A DNA stretch of 21,739 bases from Victivallales bacterium. GTDB lineage: Bacteria > Verrucomicrobiota > Lentisphaeria > Oligosphaerales > Lenti-02. The DNA lies in the NCBI GenBank assembly GCA_018648945.1, contig JABGQJ010000040.1:1-21739 (forward strand), read 5' to 3'. The position numbers were made by a program, and so were the translations under genes. The notes below the pieces were generated by a model, which ran no database searches, was not told where the DNA came from, and saw only the letters and a program-made list of their open reading frames with translations. Positions 1 to 7,800 of the stretch are shown piece after piece (position 1 is the first letter of the stretch; each line of letters begins with the position of its first letter).

Positions 1-1058
1 TGGCCGCGCTCGGGAGCAAAGAAGCAGCGATTGGGACTCTCGGAGATGGTCAGGGCGCCCTTGTCGCCGCTGAAGCGTTCGTAATAGTTGCCGTAGCTGT
101 TGGTATTGAGGATCTGGTAGTAGGCGCGGGCGCTGCCCTTCTTGCCGGCCCAGTCGGTCTCGTACTCGTACATGCAGGAGACATCCTCGTACCACTCGCG
201 CTTGAAGTAGTTGGTGCTGCCCAACGCGAGCACCTTGCTCGGGTTGGCCTTGAGGAACCAGCTGAAGATGTCGATCTGGTGGCTCCCGAGGTCCGCGATG
301 GGCCCGGCGGAGTACTTCTTGAACCAGCGCCAGTTGAGGAACTGCTCCATGTTCTCGTAGCCATACTTCTTCAGGATCTCGGGGGGAATCTCAAGCTTGG
401 CCCGGCGCCGTTCGCTGATGACGTTGTACTCCTGGACGCCCCGATTCCACTGCCCGTAGCAGTTGGTGAGTTTGCCGCAGAGCTTGGCTTCGTGAATGGC
501 CTTCATGGCCAGCAGATAGACGGGATTGCTGCGCCGCTGATGCCCGATCTGGAACATCTTCTCGCTCTTCCTGCCCGCCTCGACCATCTTCCGGCAGCTC
601 TCCAGAGACTGGGCCATCTCCTTCTCGCAATAGACGTGCTTGCCCGCTTCGAGACAGGTGATGGCATGCTCGGCGTGCGAGAAGTCGGGAGTGGCCACGA
701 TCACTGCATCGAGATCCTTCTCCTTCTCAAGCATCTCGCGATAGTCGGTGTAGGTGCCGAGGCCGTCGATCTGGTCCTGAGGCTTCTTGTCGCGCTTCAT
801 CTGCGCCTTGAGGTAGTTCTTGCCACGCCTCTGGTTCTGCTGCTTCCAGATGTCGCAGACGGCCACGAAGCGCACGCCTGGAATCTTGTAGCCGTACTCC
901 AGGAGCTTCTTGCCCTGGTTGCCAATGCCGATCAGAGCGACGGTGATCTCGTCCTTGGCGCCAGCGGCGGCTTCTTGGGCGGCGAGGCTACGGCTGAGCA
1001 AGGCACCGGCACCGGTCACGGCGGCGCTGCGGATGAAATCGCGACGGTTCAACTGCAT
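1..1058 (-). CDS. Gfo/Idh/MocA-family oxidoreductase, Tat-exported (C-terminus cut by window edge)
   Basis: The frame is open from the ATG at 1058 to the left edge (about 352 residues visible), so the C-terminus is missing. The N-terminus carries a twin-arginine signal (NRRDFIRS at residues 4-11, then an Ala/Gly/Leu-rich stretch ending near LAAQ), implying export in folded form. A Rossmann nucleotide-binding motif follows (VALIGIGNQG, residues 40-49). The motif CEKEMAQS (residues 144-151, Lys146) sits where the family normally has EKP with its catalytic Lys. GSHQID (about residue 267) matches the family's second conserved motif. The family uses NAD(P) to oxidise or reduce sugars and related polyols; the substrate cannot be read. 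An AGGAGA Shine-Dalgarno at 1066-1071 lies 7 nt before the ATG. It is divergent from a sulfatase, which suggests carbohydrate catabolism. Family assignment is firm; substrate is unknown. Confidence 0.93.
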   Translation of the reverse strand, partial: MQLNRRDFIRSAAVTGAGALLSRSLAAQEAAAGAKDEITVALIGIGNQGKKLLEYGYKIPGVRFVAVCDIWKQQNQRRGKNYLKAQMKRDKKPQDQIDGLGTYTDYREMLEKEKDLDAVIVATPDFSHAEHAITCLEAGKHVYCEKEMAQSLESCRKMVEAGRKSEKMFQIGHQRRSNPVYLLAMKAIHEAKLCGKLTNCYGQWNRGVQEYNVISERRRAKLEIPPEILKKYGYENMEQFLNWRWFKKYSAGPIADLGSHQIDIFSWFLKANPSKVLALGSTNYFKREWYEDVSCMYEYETDWAGKKGSARAYYQILNTNSYGNYYERFSGDKGALTISESPNRCFFAPERG

Positions 1059-1106
1059 CTGGGATTCTCCTGTTCGTGGTCGGGAAGAGCGTAGTCCAAT
1101 AGAACC

Positions 1107-1134
1107 AATATTGTCCGGAGCGTCAGCATGTCAA
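1107..1134 (-). promoter_or_regulatory. Candidate sigma70-type promoter for the oxidoreductase
   Basis: Read on the minus strand, a perfect TTGACA (1134-1129) is followed after 16 bp by AATATT (1112-1107, 4 of 6 to TATAAT). It lies about 50 bp upstream of the ATG at 1058, with a good ribosome site in between. Seen by eye; not verified experimentally. Confidence 0.45.
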
Positions 1135-1159
1135 CGCCGCGCCCGGTGCTCCACCCCTA

Positions 1160-1187
1160 TTGACGGTTGAGCACACCGGCGTATTGT
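1160..1187 (+). promoter_or_regulatory. Candidate sigma70-type promoter for the sulfatase
   Basis: TTGACG (1160-1165, 5 of 6 to consensus), a 16-bp spacer and TATTGT (1182-1187, 4 of 6). A transcript would start near 1194, giving a leader of roughly 25 nt that contains the AAGGAG ribosome site at 1207-1212. This makes the start at 1220 more likely than an ATG at 1193, which would leave no leader. Confidence 0.45.
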
Positions 1188-1219
1188 GAAGCATGCCACA
1201 GACGCCAAGGAGACCACGC

Positions 1220-2752
1220 ATGGCCAGCGAACGTCCGAACATCCTCTTCCTACTCAGCGACGAGCACAGTTTCCGTTTCATGGGGCACTGCCCCGAAGAA
1301 CGGGGCGGAGAGCCCGCAGTCACCCCCACCTTCGACCGCCTGGCGGCGGCGGGCACGGTCTTCACGGACGCCTACTGCCAGATGCCGCTCTGCACCCCTT
1401 CCAGGCTCTGCATCCTGACCGGGCAGGAAGTGCGGGAAGCGGGAGCCTGGACCAATGAGGCGGTCCTGCGCCCCGAGCTGGGCACCATCCCCGAGACCTT
1501 GGCGGATGCGGGCTACGAGACCTGCCTGGTCGGCAAGATGCACCTGGGGGGAAGCCGCCAGTTCGTCGGCTTCCAGCACCGTCCCTACGGCGACCTCACC
1601 GGCAAATGCGGGCACCAGTGGGAACCGATCACCGACGAGAACCGCAGCGCCATGCGCGTGCGCACCTCCCACGTGGGGGTCACCGGCGTCCCGGAGAGCC
1701 AGATCCAGGACCACATCGTCTGCCACGAATCCGTCGCCTGGCTGCGGGAACACGCCGCCGCCAAGCCGGAGAAGCCCTGGTTCCTCTGCGCCTCCTTCAG
1801 CCGACCCCACTTCCCACTCACCGCCCCCCGCCGCTGGGTCGACTACTACGCCGAACGCGTCACCGAACCCAAGATCCCGGCCACAGGCGATGCCTTCGAC
1901 CACCCGATGAGCGCGGGCATGCGCCGCGGGTTCAAGGCGGATGACATCAATCACACGGAGATGATGAAGGCCCGGGCAGCCTACTTCGCTTGCGTGAGTT
2001 ACCTGGACGAGGTCATCGGCGACCTCATGGTGCGCCTCGAAGCGGATGGGCTGCTGGAGAACACCATCATCGTCTACACCGCCGACCATGGCGAGATGGC
2101 CGGCGAACACGGGGTCTGGTGGAAGAACGGCTGGTACGAGGCCTGTACGCGCGTGCCCCTCATCGTCTCCCTGCCCGCACAGCGGGCCGGCAGGCTTCCC
2201 GCTCGCGAGGTGGGAACGCCCGTGGCGCTCGTCGATCTCTTTCCCACCCTCTGCGAGCTCACGGGGCAGGTCGCCCCAACTGGCCTGGCCGGGCGCAGCC
2301 TGGCTGCCGCCGCCAAGGACGGGAGTCTTCTCGCGGACCGGCCCGTGTTCACCGATTCGCTCAACCCGCGCTGGGGAGCGGGCACGGAGTTCCGCTCCAT
2401 CCGCTGGCGGACCTGGAAATACGTCGCGTTCCGGGCGGCCCCGCCCCTGTTCTTCAACCTGGCCAGCGACCCCGACGAGCAGACCGATCTCGCCACCGCC
2501 CCGCTCACTGGCGAAGCCCTGGCCGCCCGCCAGTACCTGGCCCGGCTTGCCGCCGACAGCATCGACTTCGCCGGGGCCGAGCAGGACCGGAAGGAGCGGG
2601 ACGGCGACCTCCGCCAGCAGTATGCGCAGGACCTCCCCGCCAGCACCGGCAACCTCTATCTGATGCCCGATGGGCGGCTCCTGAACGCGGACGATCTCCT
2701 CTACCACCCCACCGTCATCGCCGAGACGCCCGGAGACGCCTTCACCGGCTAG
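1220..2752 (+). CDS. Sulfatase, formylglycine-dependent (S1 type)
   Basis: Hydrolyses sulfate esters, probably on a sugar or polysaccharide. The 510-residue protein starts at 1220, where AAGGAG (1207-1212) is spaced 7 nt from the ATG; an in-frame ATG at 1193 lacks a ribosome site. The metal-site opening PNILFLLSDEH is near the N-terminus. The signature CTPSRLCILTG has Cys58 as the residue converted to formylglycine. GKMHLGG supplies Lys106 and His108, RPHFP supplies His197, TADHGE supplies Asp289 and His290, and Lys302 lies in the WKNGW segment, so the usual active-site set appears complete. No signal peptide is visible, so it is cytoplasmic or exported by a route not seen here. Its length is normal for S1 sulfatases. 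It is divergent from the oxidoreductase, and the sigma-factor gene follows 43 bp downstream. The sulfated substrate cannot be deduced. Confidence 0.95.
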   Translation: MASERPNILFLLSDEHSFRFMGHCPEERGGEPAVTPTFDRLAAAGTVFTDAYCQMPLCTPSRLCILTGQEVREAGAWTNEAVLRPELGTIPETLADAGYETCLVGKMHLGGSRQFVGFQHRPYGDLTGKCGHQWEPITDENRSAMRVRTSHVGVTGVPESQIQDHIVCHESVAWLREHAAAKPEKPWFLCASFSRPHFPLTAPRRWVDYYAERVTEPKIPATGDAFDHPMSAGMRRGFKADDINHTEMMKARAAYFACVSYLDEVIGDLMVRLEADGLLENTIIVYTADHGEMAGEHGVWWKNGWYEACTRVPLIVSLPAQRAGRLPAREVGTPVALVDLFPTLCELTGQVAPTGLAGRSLAAAAKDGSLLADRPVFTDSLNPRWGAGTEFRSIRWRTWKYVAFRAAPPLFFNLASDPDEQTDLATAPLTGEALAARQYLARLAADSIDFAGAEQDRKERDGDLRQQYAQDLPASTGNLYLMPDGRLLNADDLLYHPTVIAETPGDAFTG

Positions 2753-2795
2753 TCTGTCACAATAAGATCCGCAACCACCCGTTTCCTGTCTGACA

Positions 2796-3380
2796 ATGAG
2801 CCAAGCCTCCGACGAGTCAACCAACGACCTCAAACTGATACGACGCTGCCAGGCTGGGGACCAAGATGCCTTCGAGGGCCTCTACGGTCGCTACAGATTG
2901 CAGTTGTACTCCTACTTGGGGAAAATGCTCTCCGGGAACAGTCATCTCGTCGATGACCTCTTCCAACAGACATGGATACGCGTACTCGACAACCTGGGAC
3001 GGTACGAACACCGACAGCGCTTCATCTCCTGGCTGTTCCGGATCGCCCACAATCTCGTGGTGGACCATGTGCGACGACATGCCCGCCGCGAAATGGTCGA
3101 GGTGGACGATCGGCTGGCCGACGAGAGTGTGGGCGAAGCGTGGGAGGACATGGACCGGGAGACACTGCTGCGAGCGGTGGCCAAGGGGGCCGAGACGCTC
3201 TCGCCCGAACAACAGGAAGTACTCGCCCTGCGCCAACAGGGAGTGCCGTTTCGGGAAATTGCCGAAATTCAGGACGCCAGTATCAATACGGTACTGGGAC
3301 GCATGCACTACGCGGTCAAGCGCCTGCGCCGAATGCTCTGCGACTATGTGACCGATGACCCCCTCGAACCGGAGGGATAG
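2796..3380 (+). CDS. ECF-type RNA polymerase sigma factor
   Basis: A 194-residue alternative sigma factor with the two-domain ECF plan. Region 2 spans about residues 11-95, including the core-binding segment VDDLFQQTWIRVLDN and the DNA-melting segment RFISWLFRIAHNLVVDHVRR. Region 4 spans about 124-182, with LSPEQQEVLALRQQGVPFREIA followed by a helix-turn-helix reading SINTVLGRMHYAVKRLR. Region 3 is absent, as expected for ECF factors. There is no strong Shine-Dalgarno before 2796. The next gene begins 4 nt after the stop and encodes a membrane-anchored zinc-motif protein, so this is a sigma/anti-sigma pair. The third gene encodes a secreted coiled-coil protein, an order resembling the CnrYXH envelope-sensing systems. 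Target genes are unknown; the downstream C25 peptidase is a candidate. Confidence 0.95.
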   Translation: MSQASDESTNDLKLIRRCQAGDQDAFEGLYGRYRLQLYSYLGKMLSGNSHLVDDLFQQTWIRVLDNLGRYEHRQRFISWLFRIAHNLVVDHVRRHARREMVEVDDRLADESVGEAWEDMDRETLLRAVAKGAETLSPEQQEVLALRQQGVPFREIAEIQDASINTVLGRMHYAVKRLRRMLCDYVTDDPLEPEG

Positions 3381-3384
3381 ACGA

Positions 3385-3945
3385 ATGGACTGCAAGAACC
3401 TACAACTCATCCTGCTCGACAGATCGATCCCCGACACTCCCGAAGTGCGCGAGCATCTCCGCGCCTGCCCGGAATGCAGCCGCTTCGCTGCCTTCCACGC
3501 GCAGCTGCTGGAAGAGACGCCAGCCAATCCCCCGGCAGCCGTGGAGCAGGCCGTGCTCGCGGCGGCGGGGTTCCGCTTGGCTCGCAGCCGCCGAGGCCGG
3601 CTCCAGCGACGCTTGCTGGCGATGGCGGCGGCCCTCGCCGTGCTGTTTGGCTGGTTGGCGACCATGGACCAGCAAGGAAGCGAGGAGCAGCCGCTCCTCG
3701 CCAAAAGCACACCTTCGACGACGACGCCCGCCGAGTCCGTTTGGGCAGACGGCAAACTCGCGGATGCCCTGCGGGCCATCGAAGAGCAGGCCACGCTCCT
3801 GAGCACCGCGTTCCAAGGCGAAGCAAACGGCAACGACGAGGTCCCGTCCCTCAACCAACTGGACAGCGACCTCCTCGAGTTCGAGCTGGACTTCTACTTC
3901 GAACGCGCCATTCTGGGGGCCGACGGCCCCCAGCTGAACGGGTAA
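3385..3945 (+). CDS. Membrane-anchored anti-sigma factor with ZAS-like zinc motif
   Basis: A 186-residue protein starting at 3385, preceded by GGAGG at 3371-3375 (9-nt spacing), which is preferred to an in-frame ATG at 3355 inside the sigma gene. The N-terminal cytoplasmic part has Cys3, His24, Cys28 and Cys31; HxxxCxxC with an upstream Cys is the zinc-binding anti-sigma (ZAS) signature. An Arg-rich stretch (residues 64-76) leads into one membrane helix (about 77-94). The remaining 90 residues should lie outside the cytoplasmic membrane: a Ser/Thr/Pro linker, a helix (LADALRAIEEQATLLSTAF) and an acidic tail. Inferred role: it holds the sigma factor inactive until an envelope signal arrives. 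The 4-nt gap to the sigma gene suggests translational coupling. A very stable inverted repeat lies in its last codons. Confidence 0.85.
   Translation: MDCKNLQLILLDRSIPDTPEVREHLRACPECSRFAAFHAQLLEETPANPPAAVEQAVLAAAGFRLARSRRGRLQRRLLAMAAALAVLFGWLATMDQQGSEEQPLLAKSTPSTTTPAESVWADGKLADALRAIEEQATLLSTAFQGEANGNDEVPSLNQLDSDLLEFELDFYFERAILGADGPQLNG
3913..3933 (+). promoter_or_regulatory. Perfect 9-bp hairpin at the 3' end of the anti-sigma gene
   Basis: CTGGGGGCC (3913-3921), loop GAC, GGCCCCCAG (3925-3933): a perfect stem of nine mostly G-C pairs. It ends 9 nt before the anti-sigma stop codon and 24 nt before the AGGAGG ribosome site (3958-3963) of the next gene. There is no U-tract after it, so it is not a standard intrinsic terminator. 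It could act as an mRNA processing or protection element setting the ratio of anti-sigma to the secreted third protein. The stem is seen directly; the function is inference. Confidence 0.55.
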
Positions 3946-3972
3946 TCCCGAACCGACAGGAGGAATGGGACC

Positions 3973-4644
3973 ATGCGCGGAGCCAGATGGCACAGATCAG
4001 TGATTGCGGCGTTGGCCATGGCCACAGGAGTTGTGTTTGGGCAGGAACGCCCAACCCAGGCACCACACGCGGGCGGCGGACACCAACGCCCCGGCCCGGG
4101 CCAGCGCAGGCCAGGCCAGGGACCCGAGCAGATGATGCAGCCAGGCCAAGGGCCGGGACAGATGACGCAGCCGGGCCAACCTGGCGGCCACGACAGACAG
4201 GCTGTCCCCCGGCAAGTCATCGAGCAGCTTCGCCAGCAGAACCCAGAGAAGTTCCAGCAACTTATGAAGCTACGCCAGACTGACCAGAAGGCGTTCACCA
4301 AGGAATTGCGCGGGCTGGTGCTGGCATGGCAGAAACGGCACCAAATACGGCGCGGCGGTGCCTCCGAAGAGGAACTGCTCTGCCGGGAACTGAGTTGGCG
4401 CTACCATGACACCGAGGACGAGGAGGAGAAGCAGAAGCTGCGGCGGGATCTGGCAGTGGCCGTGGACTTGGCCTTCGAAAAGCGGGTGAAGACGGTGGAG
4501 ACCCGCATCCAGCACATGGAGAAGGAGCTTGAGAAGTTCCGCGAGCGGCTGAAGCAGCTCAAGAAGAACCGGGGCCCCGTCTGCGAGTCTCGCGTCGAGG
4601 AACTCCTCCGGCCCCCGGAACTGAACTGGAACGCGGACTGGTAG
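3973..4644 (+). CDS. Secreted Gln/Pro/Gly-rich coiled-coil protein, third gene of the sigma/anti-sigma cassette
   Basis: A 223-residue protein with a strong AGGAGGA ribosome site (3958-3964). Residues 1-23 look like a signal peptide (Arg-containing start, Ala/Val-rich core, likely cleavage near VFG-QE). Residues 24-78 are a low-complexity linker rich in Pro, Gly, Gln and His, with a 10-residue motif repeated twice. Residues 79-223 are charged and mostly helical. A probable coiled coil covers about 165-200 (FEKRVKTVETRIQHMEKELEKF and onward). It has two Cys residues after the signal (137 and 204) and several His and Met residues. Placement after an ECF sigma and anti-sigma, export, and a Gln-rich helical body recall CnrX/CpxP/Spy-type periplasmic sensors or chaperones, but no clear signature of those families is visible. 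It may sense an envelope condition; metal binding is only a possibility. Confidence 0.8.
   Translation: MRGARWHRSVIAALAMATGVVFGQERPTQAPHAGGGHQRPGPGQRRPGQGPEQMMQPGQGPGQMTQPGQPGGHDRQAVPRQVIEQLRQQNPEKFQQLMKLRQTDQKAFTKELRGLVLAWQKRHQIRRGGASEEELLCRELSWRYHDTEDEEEKQKLRRDLAVAVDLAFEKRVKTVETRIQHMEKELEKFRERLKQLKKNRGPVCESRVEELLRPPELNWNADW
4120..4179 (+). repeat. Two tandem 30-bp units encoding GPxQMxQPGQ
   Basis: Bases 4120-4149 and 4150-4179 encode GPEQMMQPGQ and GPGQMTQPGQ in the linker of the secreted coiled-coil protein. Shorter PGQ motifs flank the pair (GPGQRRPGQ before, PGQPGG after), so the linker probably grew by internal duplication and may vary in length between strains. Confidence 0.75.
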
Positions 4645-4672
4645 GGCATCGACCCAGGCAGGCCATCTGTGC

Positions 4673-4691
4673 ATCGCGCGTGTCGCGCGAT
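4673..4691. promoter_or_regulatory. Perfect 8-bp inverted repeat downstream of the sigma cassette
   Basis: ATCGCGCG (4673-4680), TGT, CGCGCGAT (4684-4691) begins 28 bp after the stop of the coiled-coil protein and about 145 bp before the peptidase start. An AT-rich ATATAAA run follows, but there is no T-tract. It may end transcription of the three-gene cassette, or it may be a DNA-binding site upstream of the peptidase. The repeat is certain; its role is not. Confidence 0.5.
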
Positions 4692-4711
4692 ATATAAAGG
4701 GCAGCAGAGAC

Positions 4712-4740
4712 TTGCGAGTGAGTCTCACTCACGGCATAGT
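4712..4740 (+). promoter_or_regulatory. Candidate promoter with a palindromic operator in its spacer, upstream of the C25 peptidase
   Basis: TTGCGA (4712-4717) and CATAGT (4735-4740) each match 4 of 6 sigma70 positions and are exactly 17 bp apart. Between them lies a perfect palindrome, GAGTGAG-T-CTCACTC (4716-4730). A repressor bound there would block the promoter. The promoter match alone is modest; the central palindrome is what makes it notable. The leader to the ATG at 4835 would be nearly 90 nt. Confidence 0.35.
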
Positions 4741-4834
4741 CTGTAGTCTAGCGAAGAAAAGTCCCGGACCGCCCTGTCCTTCCTCGTGGCCTCCCCCCGT
4801 CAAGGCGTGGCGATCATCGTGGAAGGGCATGGGT

Positions 4835-7800
4835 ATGTTCCCGCAGACTGCGAAATTGGTGTGGCGTGGCTGTCTATTCACGTGCCTAGCATGGGCCTTG
4901 GTTGCGGGCGCGCAGAACGCATACGACCTGCCAGCGGGCAGCGACACGACTGCGGCCGGATCGGCCGCCTCGCTTGTCCTGGGTACATGGCTCGATGTGA
5001 CCGACGGGGGCGGGGCATTCGAGGCAAGCGTCACGATCCCAGACGGGCCAACCGATGTGTTGGTCATGGCCAGTTTCTCCTCCCATCCCACCACCGCCGT
5101 CAACGACACTGGCGAGTGGCGGCTGACCGATGGGACCACCTTCTCCACCGAGATTCATCGTAGCCTGGTCGCCAGCGCCACCGACTACGGCATCGCCACG
5201 GTGACGTGGCTCTTCGAAGGGCTGGGCACTGGCGCCCATACCTTCAACCTCCAGCACCGCACAGCACTCGGCAACGGCATGCATACCGAGGCTGCCACCA
5301 TCGTGGCCCTGCCCATGGTCGTCTCCGCCACGCCTCCCCGCACGAACCCCGCCCTCACCAATCTCGACCTGAATGCGGATGCCGACGACATGGGGGCCTA
5401 CGAATTCACTACGACCAACGCCGGTGGCGAGACGGTGGAGAAGGCGTTAGGCGTTGATCTTGAGGCTTTGGTCACCCTCGACCGGCCGGGCAGCATGTTC
5501 GTGGCCGCTTCCCTCAACGCCCGGCCCGGTGCCAGCGCTGCTCTGCATACGGGCGAGTGGGATCTCCAGGTGGATGGCATGACCATCACGAGCACGCAGC
5601 GCACCATGCAAGCGGCGGGGGGCAACGACCGTGGGGCCATCACCCTCTACGGCTTGGCCGAGGGGGTGACGGCTGCCACTCACAGCGTGACGCTCATCAG
5701 CAAGAGCGCGAGCACCGACCCCGTCATCAACTTCAACGCCGTCATTGCGGGGATGGCACTGACCTTCGACGACGATGCCGTGGCGAGCACCTACTTCCAG
5801 CTCCCTGCCTGGGAGGCTACGGGCACTGGCTCACAGACCGCGACCGATCCCCCCGGCACGGCCGCCGACATCGCGACCGAGTCCGCACTCGACTACGCTG
5901 CCGGAGCCAGCGTGTTCCTCGCCGCCAGCTACAACGCCACGACCACGGGGGCCAATGTGGCGCAGAATGGGTCCTTCCGCATCCATGCTTCCTCAGGGCC
6001 AACCGGCTACAGTAGCGAGGCCGAGCTCCGCGCCCTCTCGGGATCGAACGACATCGGCTCGGGCGGTAATGTAGGACTGGCCGCAGGACTGGCCGCAGGT
6101 ACATACGCCTTCAGTTTGGAAGCAACAAACGAAAAGACTCAAGCCAACCCAATTCCGGACATGGATACGAATGCGACCTTGGTGGGTTTCGGCATGGGTG
6201 CCGCCGCTGCGCACGACGGCACGCCCGCTCGCGACCTGACCAGCAGCCTGGCAGCTCCGGAATCGGGCGGCGTACTCGTGAACTGGCAGACTGGTCTGGA
6301 GAGTGGCGTGTGCAGCTACCACATCATGCGGCGCGAGCAGGGAGTGTGGGCCAAGGTAGGGCACGTGTTCGCCAAAGCCGAGCCCTTCCGGGGCGCAGCC
6401 TACGGGTACCTGGACCGTGCCGCCGTTCCCGACTTGCTGTACGACTATCGCCTGGACGTCGTGGATAACGACGGCACCACGCGCAACTGGGCCGTAGGAC
6501 GCATCGCCGCTGTCGCCACTGCAAAGGCAGTTGCCCAAACAAGCACGGAGACCAGGGCCACACTGGTGCCCAAGACCGCCTTCGCAGCGCCGACGCGGAG
6601 CACGACCACCCTCACCGAGCTTGCTGAGCAAGTGGCCTCCCATGCCACCAGCACGCCAACCCAGACGGGCACGGCTCGCCAGGCCAACATCGCCCGCACT
6701 GGGCTCTACCAAGCTCCCGGAACCGACTCCCTCTACAGTGTAGGGCAGGAGTTGCCACGCCTCGCCGGGGGCCTCGTCTTCGTGCGTGGGCTGAGCGACT
6801 TCTACACCGACACCAACGTCCTTTGGGCAGGGAATCTGAGCATCGACGGCCGCCCCGGTGTCATCCCCGACCCGCCCGTCACCGCCATCCATGGTGCCCA
6901 GGGCCTCGAAGGCGTGTACCATGTGGAGGAGGATTCCTCCTTCACGGTCAATGATCACCTGCCCCCCGGCCCCAACTGGTACTTCTCGCGCAGCTTCGAG
7001 CTCAAGGGCGGCAGCATCTGCACCGTCCCAGTTCAGATTCCCGCCCCGCGCAGCGGCACGGCCCGAATCACGGTCAATGTGCGAGCGACGTCCACCACCA
7101 GCCATGATCTGGGCATCACGATCAACGGCACGGCCATCGGCCAAGCCATCTGGCACGAAACGGGGCACTACCGGATTGAGGCCAGCTTCGCCAGTGACCT
7201 GCTCGACCCCGGCGAGAACGTGGTCCAGTTACAGACCGACACCGCTGGCAGCACCAAGCGGTTGGACTATGTCGAGATCCAGACTCCCATCGATCCCGCG
7301 TTGCGCGACGGTGATCTGCTGGTACGCGTGGCGGCCGGTGCCAGCGGCTCGCTCAACGTTCCCGGTGCCACCCACGCGGTGGATGCCACGACCTTTGGCG
7401 GAGAGACCGCCCTCGCCATCACCGACGGCACGGTCGCTGGCCTGTCCGCCGGGCAACTGGTGTTCCTTACCGACACCACCCGTCAGCCCAACTGGGGAAG
7501 CGAACAGACACTGTCCCTCAGCGGCCTCCGAGACGCCAACTACGTGGCGGTCGCCCCGGCGGACATGCTGGCGGAGTTGGGTCCCCTGCTGACCAAGCGG
7601 CGGGGAGAGGGGCGGCGCACGGCATCTCTCACGCTCCAACAGGCCCAGGATCTGTTCGGGGGGGGGCTCTTCGGGCCAGCGGCAATCGCCCGCCTGGCCC
7701 AGGATATCTCCCCCACTTGCCTACTCCTTGGTGCGGGCACCACCTACGACTACAAGCACAACGACCCCACGGGGAATACACCACTGGGCATTCCCTGCGG

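Noticed and set aside
279..1094. Plus-strand open frame (271 codons) over the oxidoreductase
   Set aside because: The minus frame gives a Tat signal and Rossmann motif; this one is Leu/Ala/Gly-rich with no recognisable motif.
1250..2833. Long minus-strand open frame (527 codons) across the first sulfatase
   Set aside because: It is the antisense of a sulfatase with complete active-site motifs, has no family-like motifs, and reflects high G+C codon bias.
2817..3854. Minus-strand open frame across the sigma and anti-sigma genes
   Set aside because: It spans two genes with clear family motifs on the other strand and has no motif of its own.
4712..4834. TTG start extending the C25 peptidase by 41 residues
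   Set aside because: It would put a polar, Lys/Pro-rich stretch before the signal peptide and lacks a ribosome site; the ATG at 4835 has both.
5993..7168. Minus-strand open frame (391 codons) inside the C25 peptidase gene
   Set aside because: The plus-strand frame has a signal peptide and clear domain structure; the antisense frame is Gly/Ala/Val-rich low complexity.
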